A DNA stretch of 64,000 bases, taken from contig NC_077243.1 of NCBI RefSeq assembly GCF_947179165.1, positions 7,930,001 through 7,994,000 of the forward strand. Direction: 5' to 3'. The stretch's first letter is position 1. Each line of letters starts with the position of its first letter. Below, piece by piece: positions 10,874 to 21,866 of this stretch. The DNA is from Solanum dulcamara. Its lineage: Eukaryota > Streptophyta > Magnoliopsida > Solanales > Solanaceae. Under the pieces are notes generated by a model that was not told the DNA's origin, ran no database searches, and worked only from the letters and a program-made list of their open reading frames with translations. The position numbers and the translations under genes are program-made.

Positions 10874-13800
10874 TTAGTGCTTTACATTTTGGCGAGCAAA
10901 TCCTGGCTGAGTGGTGTAATTGAAGACATGAGGCCCAAACATGAACACAAACCAGAAACATGGATATGCAAGCTGCATCAGTTCGCAGAAGAAAGGAACT
11001 CAAAGGTACACTATTAAAGCATGATTATGAAGTTGGTTCTTGTGCCAGTGAAAAATGTAGATGACTTCTAGTGCCAGAGAGACTAATGTTTTTATACTAT
11101 TGCACTGAGACGGACTTAAATGGAGTGACATGGACGGTGAGAATTCATATAGCCAACCTCACTTGATTGGGATTGAGGGGTAGTTGTATCTGTTTTTGAT
11201 CTTGTAAGCTAAAATTTAAAATCTCTTAGGACCATTGTTCAACTGCTCACTTGAAAGTCCATATCTATCTAACCACGTAACAAAGAGTTGATGAACTAAT
11301 TCGTCCATGTGAAATGAATGTAGAAGAAGATATGAAAAAATACTTGAAGAAGCATGGATAGCCAAAAACTTGATGAAATAAATGACATGTGAAATGAATG
11401 TAGAAGATATCAAATGTACCTGGAGAAGCATGGATGGAGCTGCTGCTGTTTCAGTATTAACATGGCTTCTGGTCTTTCTTCCATTTAAAGTGACAACTGA
11501 TGGACTGTTCGCTGTTGTTATATCCCAGAAGCTGCGTTTTTTTGCCGTGGGAGCTGGAGAATGAAAACGATGACTTGGACTCTTCAAATCAACATCATGT
11601 GCTTCCCTTGGCCGCAAGCTTGCCCTTGTAACAACCCTTTTAACACCACCCACTTGTGTCCCTCCTGCTGGTTTTGCACTCTTTCGTGACAACTCACGGA
11701 TTGTATCATCTTTCTGCTTTATCTGCAATACATGATCCTTCTTCAGTCTCTCAATTTCTGCCTCCAATCCCTTAACCATCTTTTTTAGATCTCTAACTGT
11801 GTCATCTGCACCTTTTCTCTTGGATTCCGGGGTAAAACAATTTCCAGCCAAGAAAGAGGGCCTTGCTTTTCGTTTTTCATTTGGCTGAGCAGAAGACAGT
11901 GCTGGTGATAAGATAGAGGAAACTATTGATGGGGCAGGGGAAGAGTTTGCAGCCAAACTTTCCTTCTGGATTGTAATCAGCTTTTGCTGCTGATGAGCCA
12001 AACGCATTCTCAATTCACGATTCTCTTTTTGCAGCTCAAGCAATAACTTGGCCTGATCTGTTTCAGAATCAGGCATTTGCATTTCCTCATGTGCATCATA
12101 AGCCTGCACTTGGTAAAAGGAGATATTAGGATGAGAATGCATCCCTAAAATACTGAAAATTATAGATGCTCATGCTTCACAGCTAATGTAAATGTCAACT
12201 GCATTTGCATGTCATTATGGACTGCTCTGGCATTAGATGAAAAACATGGGAGTTAGAAGTAACTTTCTGAAGCACAACATTCATTCTTTTTTCAAACTCA
12301 TGATACTTCAATGGGTATAATTAAGTAGCATTACACACACTTCAATGAATGTACACCTCTTTTTAAGTCAATGTATTACATAGTATGATAGTAAGCTGCA
12401 GAAATTTAACACAACTGCAGGGCTAGAGATTATAGCATCTAAAAGTAACTTCTAAAATGACAAATTCATTTGAAGCAGTACACATAGAATAATAAATCAA
12501 TCAACCACACCTTAATTCCAAACTAGACATTGCATCGCGAAGGCAAAAGATCATGATGGTCAATAAAAGTATTTTACTTATGATGACAACCAGACCTCAA
12601 AACAATGTTGCGTAGTAGTAGTATGAATTCTCTAACCTTTGTTCGGATCTCTTTCGCTCGGTCAGCCCAGTGTAGTGTATTTTGGGTTTCACCAAATGAA
12701 AGATTACTTGGGCTAATATTGGCAATCATCACGGTGTTACAAGCACCACCCAGTGAATCCTTGAGTAGTTGCGTGAGCTTAGAATTCCGATAAGGAATGT
12801 GCTTTTTCCCCTCAACTAGAGCATTGATGCAGCTACTCAGCGCGAGAAGTGACTTATTTATGTTAGCACCTTCAAGTGATCTCAGGGTTCTCTGATCAGT
12901 AGCTAGAGCTCTTTCTGAACCCGCAAGGTCAATGAGTGAGAGCTTTCCGACTCGGTTTACAATGTTATTCGAACTATCTTTGACATGATATTCAATCACA
13001 ACCTGTGTGTTGAATAAAAATATCATTAAAAATCAAGAAATATTGGTGGTGCTACGTTAATTATGAATATGACGAAATTGCAATGACCTGAAGAATAGCA
13101 TGAGAGCGTGAGGACGTTTCATTGCAGCGGGTGGGCTCTGTGGTTCGGTTTAGGTTTCCTTGTTGGAGCAATGACATTACCTGTTGCATAAAAGAAATAC
13201 AGGTCAACAAAACTTTGTTTTAGCAACTAATACTCTACTATGACCAATCTAAAAGAAAACAAGGATACATACTTCATCTGTGGAGTATGCTCTATACTGT
13301 GTAAGCCCTGCTGCCACTATACCCTGCATTATAAGCAGTGTGAGATGAAAGCCCTGATCAGAAACTACTACAGCTACTAGTAGACAAGTATAAAAGATTG
13401 GACAACAAAAGAAAATTATGGAACAGTATGCAGTTAATCTATTTCAGAAACAAATGGCAAGCACTAATGACTAATGTTTGTGAAGCTGATCATTCTTTAG
13501 AAATAAGCACATACCTGTTTGTCTTCTCTTAGGACTAAAGGTCTTCCTGGGGACAGCAAATCTCTCACAGTTTCATTGTAGACCTCTAGATATGAAAGAT
13601 GAACAACATGATTCCCATCAAAGCTCCTTTGCCGTATCTTGCTAAAGAGATCCTTGATTGCTAAAACCATTACCCCTGGATTCTCAATTGTACCAAGCAT
13701 TGTGTATGTCTTTCCAGCACCTGTGGCACCATAGCAAAACACCGAACCATTTCTTCCCTGCAGAACTGCTTCTACAAGCTCTGCTGTTCTGGAAAATACA

Positions 13801-15597
13801 AGATTCCAAGTGTTCAGTTCTATCTACATTTTAATCAAGGAGGAGTAGACTTAGGTAGTCTTACCTCTGCTGTTCTGGAAAATACAAGATTCCAAGTGTT
13901 CAATTCTATCTACATTTTTAATCAAGGAGGAGTAGACTTAGGTAGTCTTACCTCTGATAGCAAAAGCTTGACCTCAAAAAAAAATAAAAGAATAGAAAAT
14001 CCCTTTTCATCAAACAAGCGACTAAAATCTCACAATTCTGTTAAGCGTTCACTATTTTGAAGATCAATCAATCAACCCCTATGACGCATTACCATGTGGG
14101 GTCTGATAAACGAATACTCTATATTCATTCTGCTCTATTTAGGTCCATTTTATTGCAATGGTTCAGTGTAAAAAGCCTTAATGAGAGCACTTAACCTACC
14201 AAATGTTACAACTAGGTAAGATCTGCTAGACAGACAATGTGCTCCTATTGCCAAAAAAACTGGGGTTTGCTCAAGAAAGACTACGGAAAGTCAGAAGCCT
14301 TAAACTAAGAAATATCCATCTCTTAAATACAAATTTTTAAGCTTTACACCTCAAAAGATACTACAAATGACACAGCACTCACAAACTATCAAGTTGCTAC
14401 CGCACTAACATCGAAGGCTTTTAGAAATAAAATGATACTACAAATGACACTGTAGATACAAACTATCAAGTTGCCACCACACTAACATCAAAGGCTTTTA
14501 GACCTTACAAGATTCTACAAATGACACTGCAGCCACAAACTATCAAGTTGCCATCACACTAACATCAAAGGTTTTTAGACCTTAAAAGATTCTACAAATG
14601 ACACTGCAGCCACAACTTATTTAGTTACTAACACATCAAAATATCAAAGGCTGGCTCATAGTATTGACAAAAATTTGACAATTGTTGTTTTCTTGATTAA
14701 TGGATCATGGATCAATTAGTGGAATCAACAGAAAGTTACTAAAATTGTTCCAACTCACGTTGTGGAATAAACATCATGCTGAGTAGCAGTATCAGGAAAG
14801 GAAGCATCAAAAGTAAAATGTCGCCCCCTGAGCCTCTTTAGCCTAAGGTAGTCATTCTCGGTGGCAAATTCAGTCAGATAAACATCTCTTCCATCCACTA
14901 TTTTCACACAACACCTGGCTCCAGCTTCTCTCTCCTTTCTTGAACTTGGCCTTAGCCTTACAAAAACAAGAATTCTACTACCACCATCATCACCATCTCC
15001 CCCTTTGCTGGCTGCTTTCTCCGAAATGGTATCTAACTCTTGTACATTTTCTTTCACTGTCCTTCTAGTTGCCCTAGGCTCTGTATGTGGCATTGTTGGG
15101 CCTCCCATTGAAAGCTTTCTTGCCACAGTACTCGACGCATTCACCCTCTTTGGGTATGAGAATCCTACTATTCTGTCACCACCTGCCACCACCGCGACAT
15201 TTTCCTTCCCATCATCTAACCCTGAAGGCGGCGGCGGTGGCACATAAGTTTTTGTTACAGTTGAACTATGTATAGTGTTCTCCCTCATCACATGACTAAT
15301 TGGCTTTGATTGTTTTTGCTCTTTCTCAGCTCTTCTGCCTGAACTGACAAGGTCTACACTAGGGTGACTCGAAAATCTTGAATCTTCAGGCTTGAAAGAT
15401 TGATTCTTGATAGCCGCAGAGCCTTGCTTTTGCTGTTCATACAAAAGGGTAAGTGCTTTCATCTTCTCTTTCAAACCATGGTGTGGATTTCTCAAATTTC
15501 GAGCCATTTGGGTATCTTCTTGATCTGTTCTTGGTCTAATTCTTTGATCATTCTGTGGCTGCGAGTCAGTTATCTGAGATCTTGTGAAAACTGGCAT
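10874..15597 (-). CDS. KIN8A: Kinesin-8 motor protein, KIN-8A type (7 coding exons, ~779 aa)
   Basis: A microtubule motor of the kinesin-8 family, whose members walk to plus ends and limit microtubule length in the spindle. Exons in transcription order: 15597-14759, 13788-13515, 13323-13273, 13180-13088, 13002-12637, 12103-11420, 10906-10874. Phases add to 780 codons with the stop. A long N-terminal extension (about 205 residues, including a poly-proline run near 119-125) precedes the motor domain (about 209-540). P-loop GATGAGKT is at 300-307, NETSSRSH at 408-415 and DLAGSE at 444-449. A coiled-coil stretch ([22 protein letters not shown]) follows around 557-580, then a basic tail. The N-terminus MPV.TRS and [21 protein letters not shown] match plant KIN-8A rather than KIN-8B. 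The last exon encodes [10 protein letters not shown]. An alternative last exon is listed separately. The motor is complete, with no missing catalytic residue. Confidence 0.9.
11216..11242 (-). other. Alternative terminal exon candidate of KIN8A
   Basis: An AG acceptor at 11243-11244 would splice in phase to nine codons, LNNGPKRF plus stop. The intron from 11419 to 11243 would be 177 bases, a multiple of three with no stop, so its retention also leaves an open frame ending at the same stop. I prefer the exon at 10906-10874 because PGFARQ follows the preceding LLLQ as I remember it from plant KIN-8A proteins. Transcript data would decide. Confidence 0.4.
11306..11436. repeat. 80-bp direct duplication over the exon 6 donor of KIN8A
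   Basis: CATGTGAAATGAATGTAGAAG begins at 11306 and again at 11386, and both copies run on to GAAGCATGGAT. The right copy contains the end of coding exon 6 and its GT donor (minus strand). The left copy is a decayed version of the same exon-intron junction lying inside the last intron. Confidence 0.8.
13781..13953. repeat. 86-bp tandem duplication containing a KIN8A splice acceptor
   Basis: The block beginning CTGCTGTTCTGGAAAATACA at 13781 recurs from 13867, with one extra T and one C/T-type change. Each copy carries, on the minus strand, a CAG acceptor and the first ten coding bases of exon 2 (AACAGCAGAG). The copy nearer the 5' side (13867-13953) continues into GTAAGACT, a good donor, rather than into the exon. 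Confidence 0.9.
14346..14660. repeat. 77-bp minisatellite, four copies, in KIN8A intron 1
   Basis: CTACAAATGACAC occurs at 14361, 14438, 14515 and 14592, exactly 77 bases apart. Each is followed by ACAAACTATCAAGTTGCYA and by CACTAACATCAAAGG. The copies differ by a few substitutions, and the fourth decays at its end. Confidence 0.9.
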
Positions 15598-17761
15598 TCT
15601 ATCAAAAAAACCTCACACTCCCAAACATGCCCTTGCTGATTCCCGAGTAACCCAGTAGCTAAAACTGATTGGATTGCAAGAAAGTTGACAACTTTCAGTG
15701 AAAATTCAAGATTCTTGATGCTAATTAGCTAGATTGGGTCTCGAGTAAACAAGAGAAACGAGAAGTTGGGGAAAGAGGGAAAGAACAAGATCCTGTATAT
15801 TGGGGGGATAAACATGAACCGTTGATTTAAGAAAGATCGACGGTTGACAGTAAAGCGAGGGAGTGAGTGTTTTTAAAGAGTCTTTTTATTGCTATTTTCA
15901 CTCCGATTTCAACTTTCAGAAGGGTAAAAAGGTAAATATTGGGCATCTGGTGAAAGCAAAAATTGGAGTGGCAATAAAGAGGGCCAAATTTGAATATTTA
16001 AAATTATAGGAATTTGTAACGGTCATATAAGTGTCAGATTGTGAAAGGTCCGTTATAAACAGATATTTGGGGTCCATCACGGCAAATCTTCACCTTTATT
16101 TATTATGATGATACGATACCTAATGTAATATTAAAAACAGAGGGTAATTACAATTTATGGTAGAATCTGTGGGATCATAGTTCATCAAAGTACCCCCGAA
16201 GAACAAGATAAAAATTGACGAATTAATTAAGCAGGTGATCTTTCAAATAAATTGAGATTTTAGATTTGAAATCATCTACATATTTTTTCGATCAAATTCA
16301 TTGCATGAGACTTGCTTGATGCGGTTTATCTCATCAACAAAAAGGAGAAAAAAGACATATGAGGAACTCTTAAATATCATGTAGTACAAACTAGTTTTAC
16401 CTTTAACCTTTTGACCTCAAAAGGAGAACTAATAACATATTTTTTTCCTTGCTTTTTTATTCTTCTTATTAACCTTCACTGAAGTGCTTGTTGACAACTG
16501 TGAACTTCACAAGTCAAAAGGCATTTCCCATGTATTTTCTACAAAGTGTGATAGAGTCCACGTGACATGTATGACTGGAAATTATTTTTAAAATATACAT
16601 ATTTTTCATGAATCTAATATTTAATGACCAAAAAATATTATTTTTTTTTGTTCCTATCCGATATCGAAGGCCGATTACATTTGGATTTACATTGAAAAGT
16701 CTCACATTGGGATAAAACGCTTCATAACAAATGCGACTCCGTATCTAAAAGGGTTCGAACTCAAAACATTTGATTAGTGATTAAGAATGAAAGAATATTT
16801 ATCACTCCACCGCAATCTTACTAGTAAAAAAACATTAAAAAATCGTCACTTACGGGCATAAACATTTTCCTTACACAATCTTAATATTTAATACTCAAAA
16901 TCATCAAAACACTTTGGCATTGTCGTTAATTTTTAATACTCAAAATCATCAAAATACTTTCTAATTTGGTAATATTGTTACTGTTAATTTTTAATATATT
17001 TTTCACTCATCTACGAAGCATTGAAAAACATTTTCCGGTAAAGTGACTTTGGTCATACCAAACACCTCTCATCAAAATGGCTTATGATAATTTAAAATGT
17101 CATGTTGCACTTTATTGGATAAAAAGATTGAGTAAGTTGAAAAAAAAGAAAGAATTGGGTATAAATTCTGAACTGTTGAAAGATAATAAAGTTTCAACTT
17201 TCAAGAACGCAGCATATTTCGTAAAACTATCATTTATCATCTTGATTTCAAAATCATAAATTAATATTAAGCGCATATATGAACAAGGTCTTTGGATAAT
17301 AATGAGCTGAATTTTGAAGTGCAAGAATTTAATATTGATTTTTAACACGATCTTTCAAAATTACTAGTTCATGTATAGACAAAATTATACACGCACTCGA
17401 TATTTATATAAAATCAATAAATATAAGATGTAAAATATAATACATACACTTATATCATAATTATGATTAATTAATTAATTAATATATATATATATTCAAT
17501 TTCGATATTAAATTATTTGATTTAGTGTCACCACTCTATTGTCAATTTCTATGGAGCATGAAATAAGGAAGGATTTTTTTAACTTCCTTAGTAAATACAC
17601 TATAAGAACCGGGAGTTTGCTATACAATACCCACATTTTTGGCCCTCTCTTTACTAAAAGCTAAACTAATCCTTGACTGAAAATATGCAAATAAATAGTA
17701 GAGATTGTATAACTTACATGACTAAGCTAACATATAAGGGTTAATTATGACATATAACTAT
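15598..17761. other. KIN8A upstream region and AT-rich spacer
   Basis: 15598 to about 16060 holds the KIN8A 5' leader and proximal promoter (minus strand), with AACGG cores at 15819-15823, 16018-16022 and 16050-16054. Further on, 16740-16835 has GGTTCGAACTC followed by a tRNA-derived-looking tail, possibly a SINE scrap. 17590-17761 may be the edge of an older element into which the copia element jumped. No gene seen. Confidence 0.45.
15819..16054 (-). promoter_or_regulatory. AACGG (MSA-like) cores upstream of KIN8A
   Basis: Three AACGG cores, two on the minus and one on the plus strand, lie 220-460 bases upstream of the KIN8A start. The nearest reads TCAACGGTTCA, which fits the core and the following pyrimidines of the mitosis-specific activator element. 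The AACGG core is the binding site of three-repeat MYB factors in G2/M genes, and KIN-8 proteins are mitotic, so this is plausible but unproven. Confidence 0.35.
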
Positions 17762-17766
17762 CATTT

Positions 17767-18002
17767 TGTTGTAAAATGAGACTAAATTAACAATTTAATA
17801 CTGAAAGAGAGAGTAAATAGGAGAACTGAAGAAGAAGCAAAGCACAGAATATTTTTTTTCTTTTCTTCACGACTATGAATTACCAATTCATGGTAATGTA
17901 TATATAGGTGTTAATTTAGTGGGATGCCCACTTTTAGTGGGCCCCACTTTAATATAAAAATGTGGTGGGCATTCCACTTATATGTGGACACTCCACTTAA
18001 CA
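17767..18002 (-). repeat. 3' LTR of the copia element
   Basis: 236 bp, TG...CA ends, identical by eye to the LTR at 22937-23172. It lies downstream of pol in the direction of transcription. It contains the same CTATATATA (minus strand) near its middle. Confidence 0.95.
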
Positions 18003-18012
18003 CTCCCCCTTG
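18003..18012 (-). other. Polypurine tract of the copia element
   Basis: On the minus strand AAGGGGGAG lies immediately before the 3' LTR (TGTTAAG...). This is the expected place and composition for the plus-strand DNA primer. Confidence 0.85.
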
Positions 18013-18212
18013 GATGTCCACGTGTAATGTGTTTACATAAAAACACTTTACAAGAAATAATATACTAAGTTATTCTGATGTTGTGTCTACATATCTGATA
18101 ATACGCCTTGATTGCTGCCTCATTAAAAACCTTACCAGGAAAACCCAATGGGACAAAACCTTGGTGAAGGAAAAAAGAGTGCAGCGCGTATTTACTCCCC
18201 CTGATGAATGCT

Positions 18213-21200
18213 TCATTTGATATTTTGGAGACGGCGCATTCCAACCTTATGCCTTAGCTTCTCAAAAGTTGATGTTGGTAATGCCTTTGTGAATAAATCT
18301 GCAAGATTATCACTTGAACGAACTTGTTGTACATCAATTTCACCATTCTTCTGAAGATCATGTGTGAAGAATAATTTTGGTGAAATGTGTTTCGTTCTGT
18401 CTCCTTTTATGAAGCCACCTTTCAATTGAGCTATACACGCGGCATTGTCTTCGAATATAATTGTGGGTATTTTAACATTATTTTCTAGACCACATCTTTT
18501 TTTGATGAACTGTATCATCGATCTCAACCACACACATTCTCTACTTGCTTCATGAATTGCTATTATTTCAGCATGATTTGAAGAAGTAGCAACTATGGAC
18601 TGTTTTGTAGATCGCCATGATATAACAGTCCCTCCGTGTGTAAACAGATAACCTGTCTGAGATCGAGCTTTATGTGGGTCTGATAAATACCCTGCATCTG
18701 CATAACCAATAAGGTCTGCACAACCTTTGTTAGTATAAAACAAACCCATATCAATAGTACCCTTCAGGTATCGCAAAATATGTTTGATACCGTTCCAATG
18801 CCTTCGCGTTGGGGATGAACTATACCTTGCTAGCAAATTTACAGAAAATGTTATATCAGGCCTAGTTGCGTTAGCAAGGTACATAAGTGCACCAATAGCA
18901 CTGAGATATGGTACTTCAGGACCAAGAATTTCTTCATCCTCTTCTGGAGGTCGAAATTGATCTTTTTCTACTTCAAGTGATCGAACAACCATTGGAGTAC
19001 TTAATGGATGTGCTTTGTCCATGTAAAATCTTTTTAAGATTTTCTCAGTGTAGGCAGATTGATGGACAAAAACTCCGTCTGCTAAATGTTCAATTTGTAA
19101 ACCTAGACAAAGTTTTGTCTTTCCAAGGTCTTTCATTTCAAATTCTTTCTTTAGATATTCAATTGCCTTTTGGACCTCTTCAGGGGTTCCAATGAGATTT
19201 ATGTCATCAACATAAACGGCGAGTATAACAAACTCTGATTCCGTTTTCTTAATAAAAACACATGGACAAATAACATCATTAATATAACCTTCATTTATTA
19301 AGTACTCACTTAGGCGATTATACCACATACGCCCTGATTGTTTCAGACCATATAATGATCTTTCGAGTTTTATTGAGTATACTTCCCGAGACTTTTTACA
19401 TGCTTCAGGCAATTTTAATCCTTCTGGGATTTTCATGTAAATTTCATTATCAAGTGAACCATAAAGGTAAGCTGTAACCACATCCATTAGGTGTATTTCA
19501 AGATTTTTATGTACAGCTAAACTGATGAGATATCGAAATGTTATCCCATCCATAACCGGTGAATATGTTTCTTCATAGTTGACTCCGGGTCTTTGAGAGA
19601 ATCCTTGTGCAACAAGGCGTGCCTTATATCTTACAATTTCATTTCTCTCATTTCGTTTTCTAACAAAAACCCATTTATAACCAACTGGTTTTACACCTTC
19701 AGGGGTTTGGACTACAGGTCCAAAAACCTCACGTTTAGCAAGTGAGTCTAATTCTGATTGAATTGCCTTTTGCCATTCTGGCCAATCACATCTACGTCGA
19801 CAATCTTCGACGGATTTAGGTTCAAGACTTTCACTATCTTGCATGAGGTTAATTGCAACATTATACGCAAAAACATTATCCACCGTAATTTTTGATCGAT
19901 CTAAATTTATCTCATCACCGGTAGAACTTATTGAAAGTTCTTCATTCACTTGAGTATCGGGTTCACTGATTTCTTCAGGAATATCAGGATTACTCAAACC
20001 TTGACCTTCTTCAGGAAGTTCCTGTGTAGTATCATCTTTATTATTTCTTACGCTTCTTTTTCTAGGATTTTTATCCTTTGAGCCCAACGGTCTACCACGC
20101 TTCTGGCGTGTTTGAGATTCAGAAGCTATGATACTTGTAGATGATCCTTTTGGGACATCAATTCGGATAGGTACATTCACTGCAGGGATATGTGACTTAG
20201 TTATCCGTTTCAAATCAGTAAATGCATCTGGCATTTGATTTGCTATTTTCTGTAAGTGGATGATCTTCTGGACCTCCTGCTCACATGTGCGGGTGCGTGG
20301 ATCAAAATGTGATAGTGATGAAACTTTCCACGCAATTTCTTTTTCTTTTTCGGGTTCCTTTTTCTCTCCCCCTAATGGCGGGAAAATTGTTTCATCAAAC
20401 CGACAATCTGCAAATCGAGCAGTGAATAAATCTCCAGTGAACGGTTCAAGGTATCGAATTATGGAGGGTGAGTCAAACCCAACATATATGCCCAACCTTC
20501 GATGAGGGCCCATTTTTGTACGTTGTGGTGGTGCTACAGGCACGTATACCGCACAACCAAAAATTCTTAAATGAGCTATATTTGGTTCATTACCAAATAC
20601 TAATTGTGACAGGGAGTATTTATTATAATGAGTCGGTCTGAGACGTACAAGTGCTGCTGCATGTAAGATAGCATGACCCCAAACAGTAATTGGCAATTTT
20701 GTTTTCATTAGTAGAGGTCTTGCTATTAATTGTAGGCGCTTAATAAATGACTCTGCAAGGCCATTTTGAGTATGAACATGAGCAACAGGATGTTCAATTT
20801 TTATCCCAATTGATAAACAATAATCATTAAATGCTTGGGATGTAAATTCTCCAGCATTATCAAGGCGAATGGCCTTAATTGAATAATCTGGGAATTGCGC
20901 TCTCAATCTTATTATTTGTGCTAACAATTTCGCAAACGCCAGGTTGCGAGATGATAATAAGCACACATGAGACCATCTAGATGATGCATCTATTAGGACC
21001 ATAAAATATCTAAACAATCCACTAGGTGGATGAATAGGTCCACATATATCTCCATGTATACGCTCTAAAAAGCCAGGAGATTCGATGCCAACCTTCAGGG
21101 TCGATGGTCTGGCAATTAATTTGCCTTGATAACAAGCAGCACATGAAAATTCATCATTTGTAAGAATCTTCTGGTTCTTTAACGGATGTCCAGTTGAATT

Positions 21201-21731
21201 TTCAAGAATTCGTCTCATCATTATTGATCCAGGATGACCTATTCGATCATGCCATAGCACAAATATATTTGGATCAGTAAACTTCTGGTTTACGATCATA
21301 TTTGCTTCAATTGCACTAATTTTTGCATAATATAGGCCAGATGACAGAGTTGGTAATTTTTCCAAAATATATTTCTGGCCTGAGACACTCTTGGTTATAC
21401 CAAGATATTCAATATTCATTTCATTTAGTGTCTCAACATGATATCCATTTCTGTGGATATCTTTAAAACTTAACAAGTTTCGTGAGGATTTAGAAGAAAA
21501 TAGTGCATCTTCTATAACAATTTTTGTTCCCTTAGGCAGAATTATAGTAGCTCTTCCGGAGCCTTCTATCATTTTTGAATTACCAGAAATTGTAGTAACA
21601 TTAGCTTTTCTTCTAAGTAAATTGGAAAAATATTTCTCGTCTTTAAATATAGCATGGGTTGTTCCACTATCAATTACACAAATATCCTCGTGATTTATCA
21701 TTGATCCAAACAAGATTTGACGCATTTCCAT
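18213..21731 (-). CDS. Copia pol polyprotein (protease, integrase, RT, RNase H), 1172 aa from first Met
   Basis: Enzymatic polyprotein of the retrotransposon. Numbering from the Met at 21731: aspartic protease motif DSG at 21-23; integrase zinc-binding HHCC at H161, H166, C197, C200; integrase catalytic triad D228, D291, E327 with the usual 35-residue gap; reverse transcriptase from about 680 with the YVDD active site at 840-843; RNase H with D1012, E1054 and D1095. No premature stop or frameshift, so it looks capable of activity. The Met at 21731 is not necessarily the true start: the frame stays open upstream for 44 more codons to the gag stop codon, in the same frame as gag. A variable linker rich in charged residues (about 455-650) separates integrase and RT, normal for copia. 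Confidence 0.95.
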   Translation of the reverse strand: MEMRQILFGSMINHEDICVIDSGTTHAIFKDEKYFSNLLRRKANVTTISGNSKMIEGSGRATIILPKGTKIVIEDALFSSKSSRNLLSFKDIHRNGYHVETLNEMNIEYLGITKSVSGQKYILEKLPTLSSGLYYAKISAIEANMIVNQKFTDPNIFVLWHDRIGHPGSIMMRRILENSTGHPLKNQKILTNDEFSCAACYQGKLIARPSTLKVGIESPGFLERIHGDICGPIHPPSGLFRYFMVLIDASSRWSHVCLLSSRNLAFAKLLAQIIRLRAQFPDYSIKAIRLDNAGEFTSQAFNDYCLSIGIKIEHPVAHVHTQNGLAESFIKRLQLIARPLLMKTKLPITVWGHAILHAAALVRLRPTHYNKYSLSQLVFGNEPNIAHLRIFGCAVYVPVAPPQRTKMGPHRRLGIYVGFDSPSIIRYLEPFTGDLFTARFADCRFDETIFPPLGGEKKEPEKEKEIAWKVSSLSHFDPRTRTCEQEVQKIIHLQKIANQMPDAFTDLKRITKSHIPAVNVPIRIDVPKGSSTSIIASESQTRQKRGRPLGSKDKNPRKRSVRNNKDDTTQELPEEGQGLSNPDIPEEISEPDTQVNEELSISSTGDEINLDRSKITVDNVFAYNVAINLMQDSESLEPKSVEDCRRRCDWPEWQKAIQSELDSLAKREVFGPVVQTPEGVKPVGYKWVFVRKRNERNEIVRYKARLVAQGFSQRPGVNYEETYSPVMDGITFRYLISLAVHKNLEIHLMDVVTAYLYGSLDNEIYMKIPEGLKLPEACKKSREVYSIKLERSLYGLKQSGRMWYNRLSEYLINEGYINDVICPCVFIKKTESEFVILAVYVDDINLIGTPEEVQKAIEYLKKEFEMKDLGKTKLCLGLQIEHLADGVFVHQSAYTEKILKRFYMDKAHPLSTPMVVRSLEVEKDQFRPPEEDEEILGPEVPYLSAIGALMYLANATRPDITFSVNLLARYSSSPTRRHWNGIKHILRYLKGTIDMGLFYTNKGCADLIGYADAGYLSDPHKARSQTGYLFTHGGTVISWRSTKQSIVATSSNHAEIIAIHEASRECVWLRSMIQFIKKRCGLENNVKIPTIIFEDNAACIAQLKGGFIKGDRTKHISPKLFFTHDLQKNGEIDVQQVRSSDNLADLFTKALPTSTFEKLRHKVGMRRLQNIK

Positions 21732-21866
21732 ATTTTCTTCACAAAGAAAGAAAGTAAATATTATAATTAATACATAATTTATTATACAAAATTTTATTTT
21801 ATTACATGGATCTAGAAAAATACAAACATAATATTTAATAAATACAACAACAAAGATAATTGTTTA
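21732..21866 (-). other. gag stop codon plus 44-codon open AT-rich linker to pol
   Basis: The gag frame ends with TAA at 21864-21866. Reading on in the same frame gives 44 sense codons and no further stop before the first Met of pol. The linker is very AT-rich and its translation is hydrophobic, unlike a normal protein linker. It ends in a pyrimidine-rich stretch and GTGAAG, so it could also be the end of an intron. Confidence 0.8.

Noticed and set aside
10775..11017. 80-codon plus-strand frame MSAPPLPCPGVTND...
   Set aside because: It is antisense to the last KIN8A exon (10906-10874) and has no recognisable domain.
16740..16835. tRNA-like GGTTCGAACTC box as a tRNA gene
   Set aside because: Only a B-box-like stretch is present; no cloverleaf could be formed. 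More likely a SINE scrap.
20260..20505. Plus-strand frames inside the copia pol region
   Set aside because: Antisense shadows of the pol frame.
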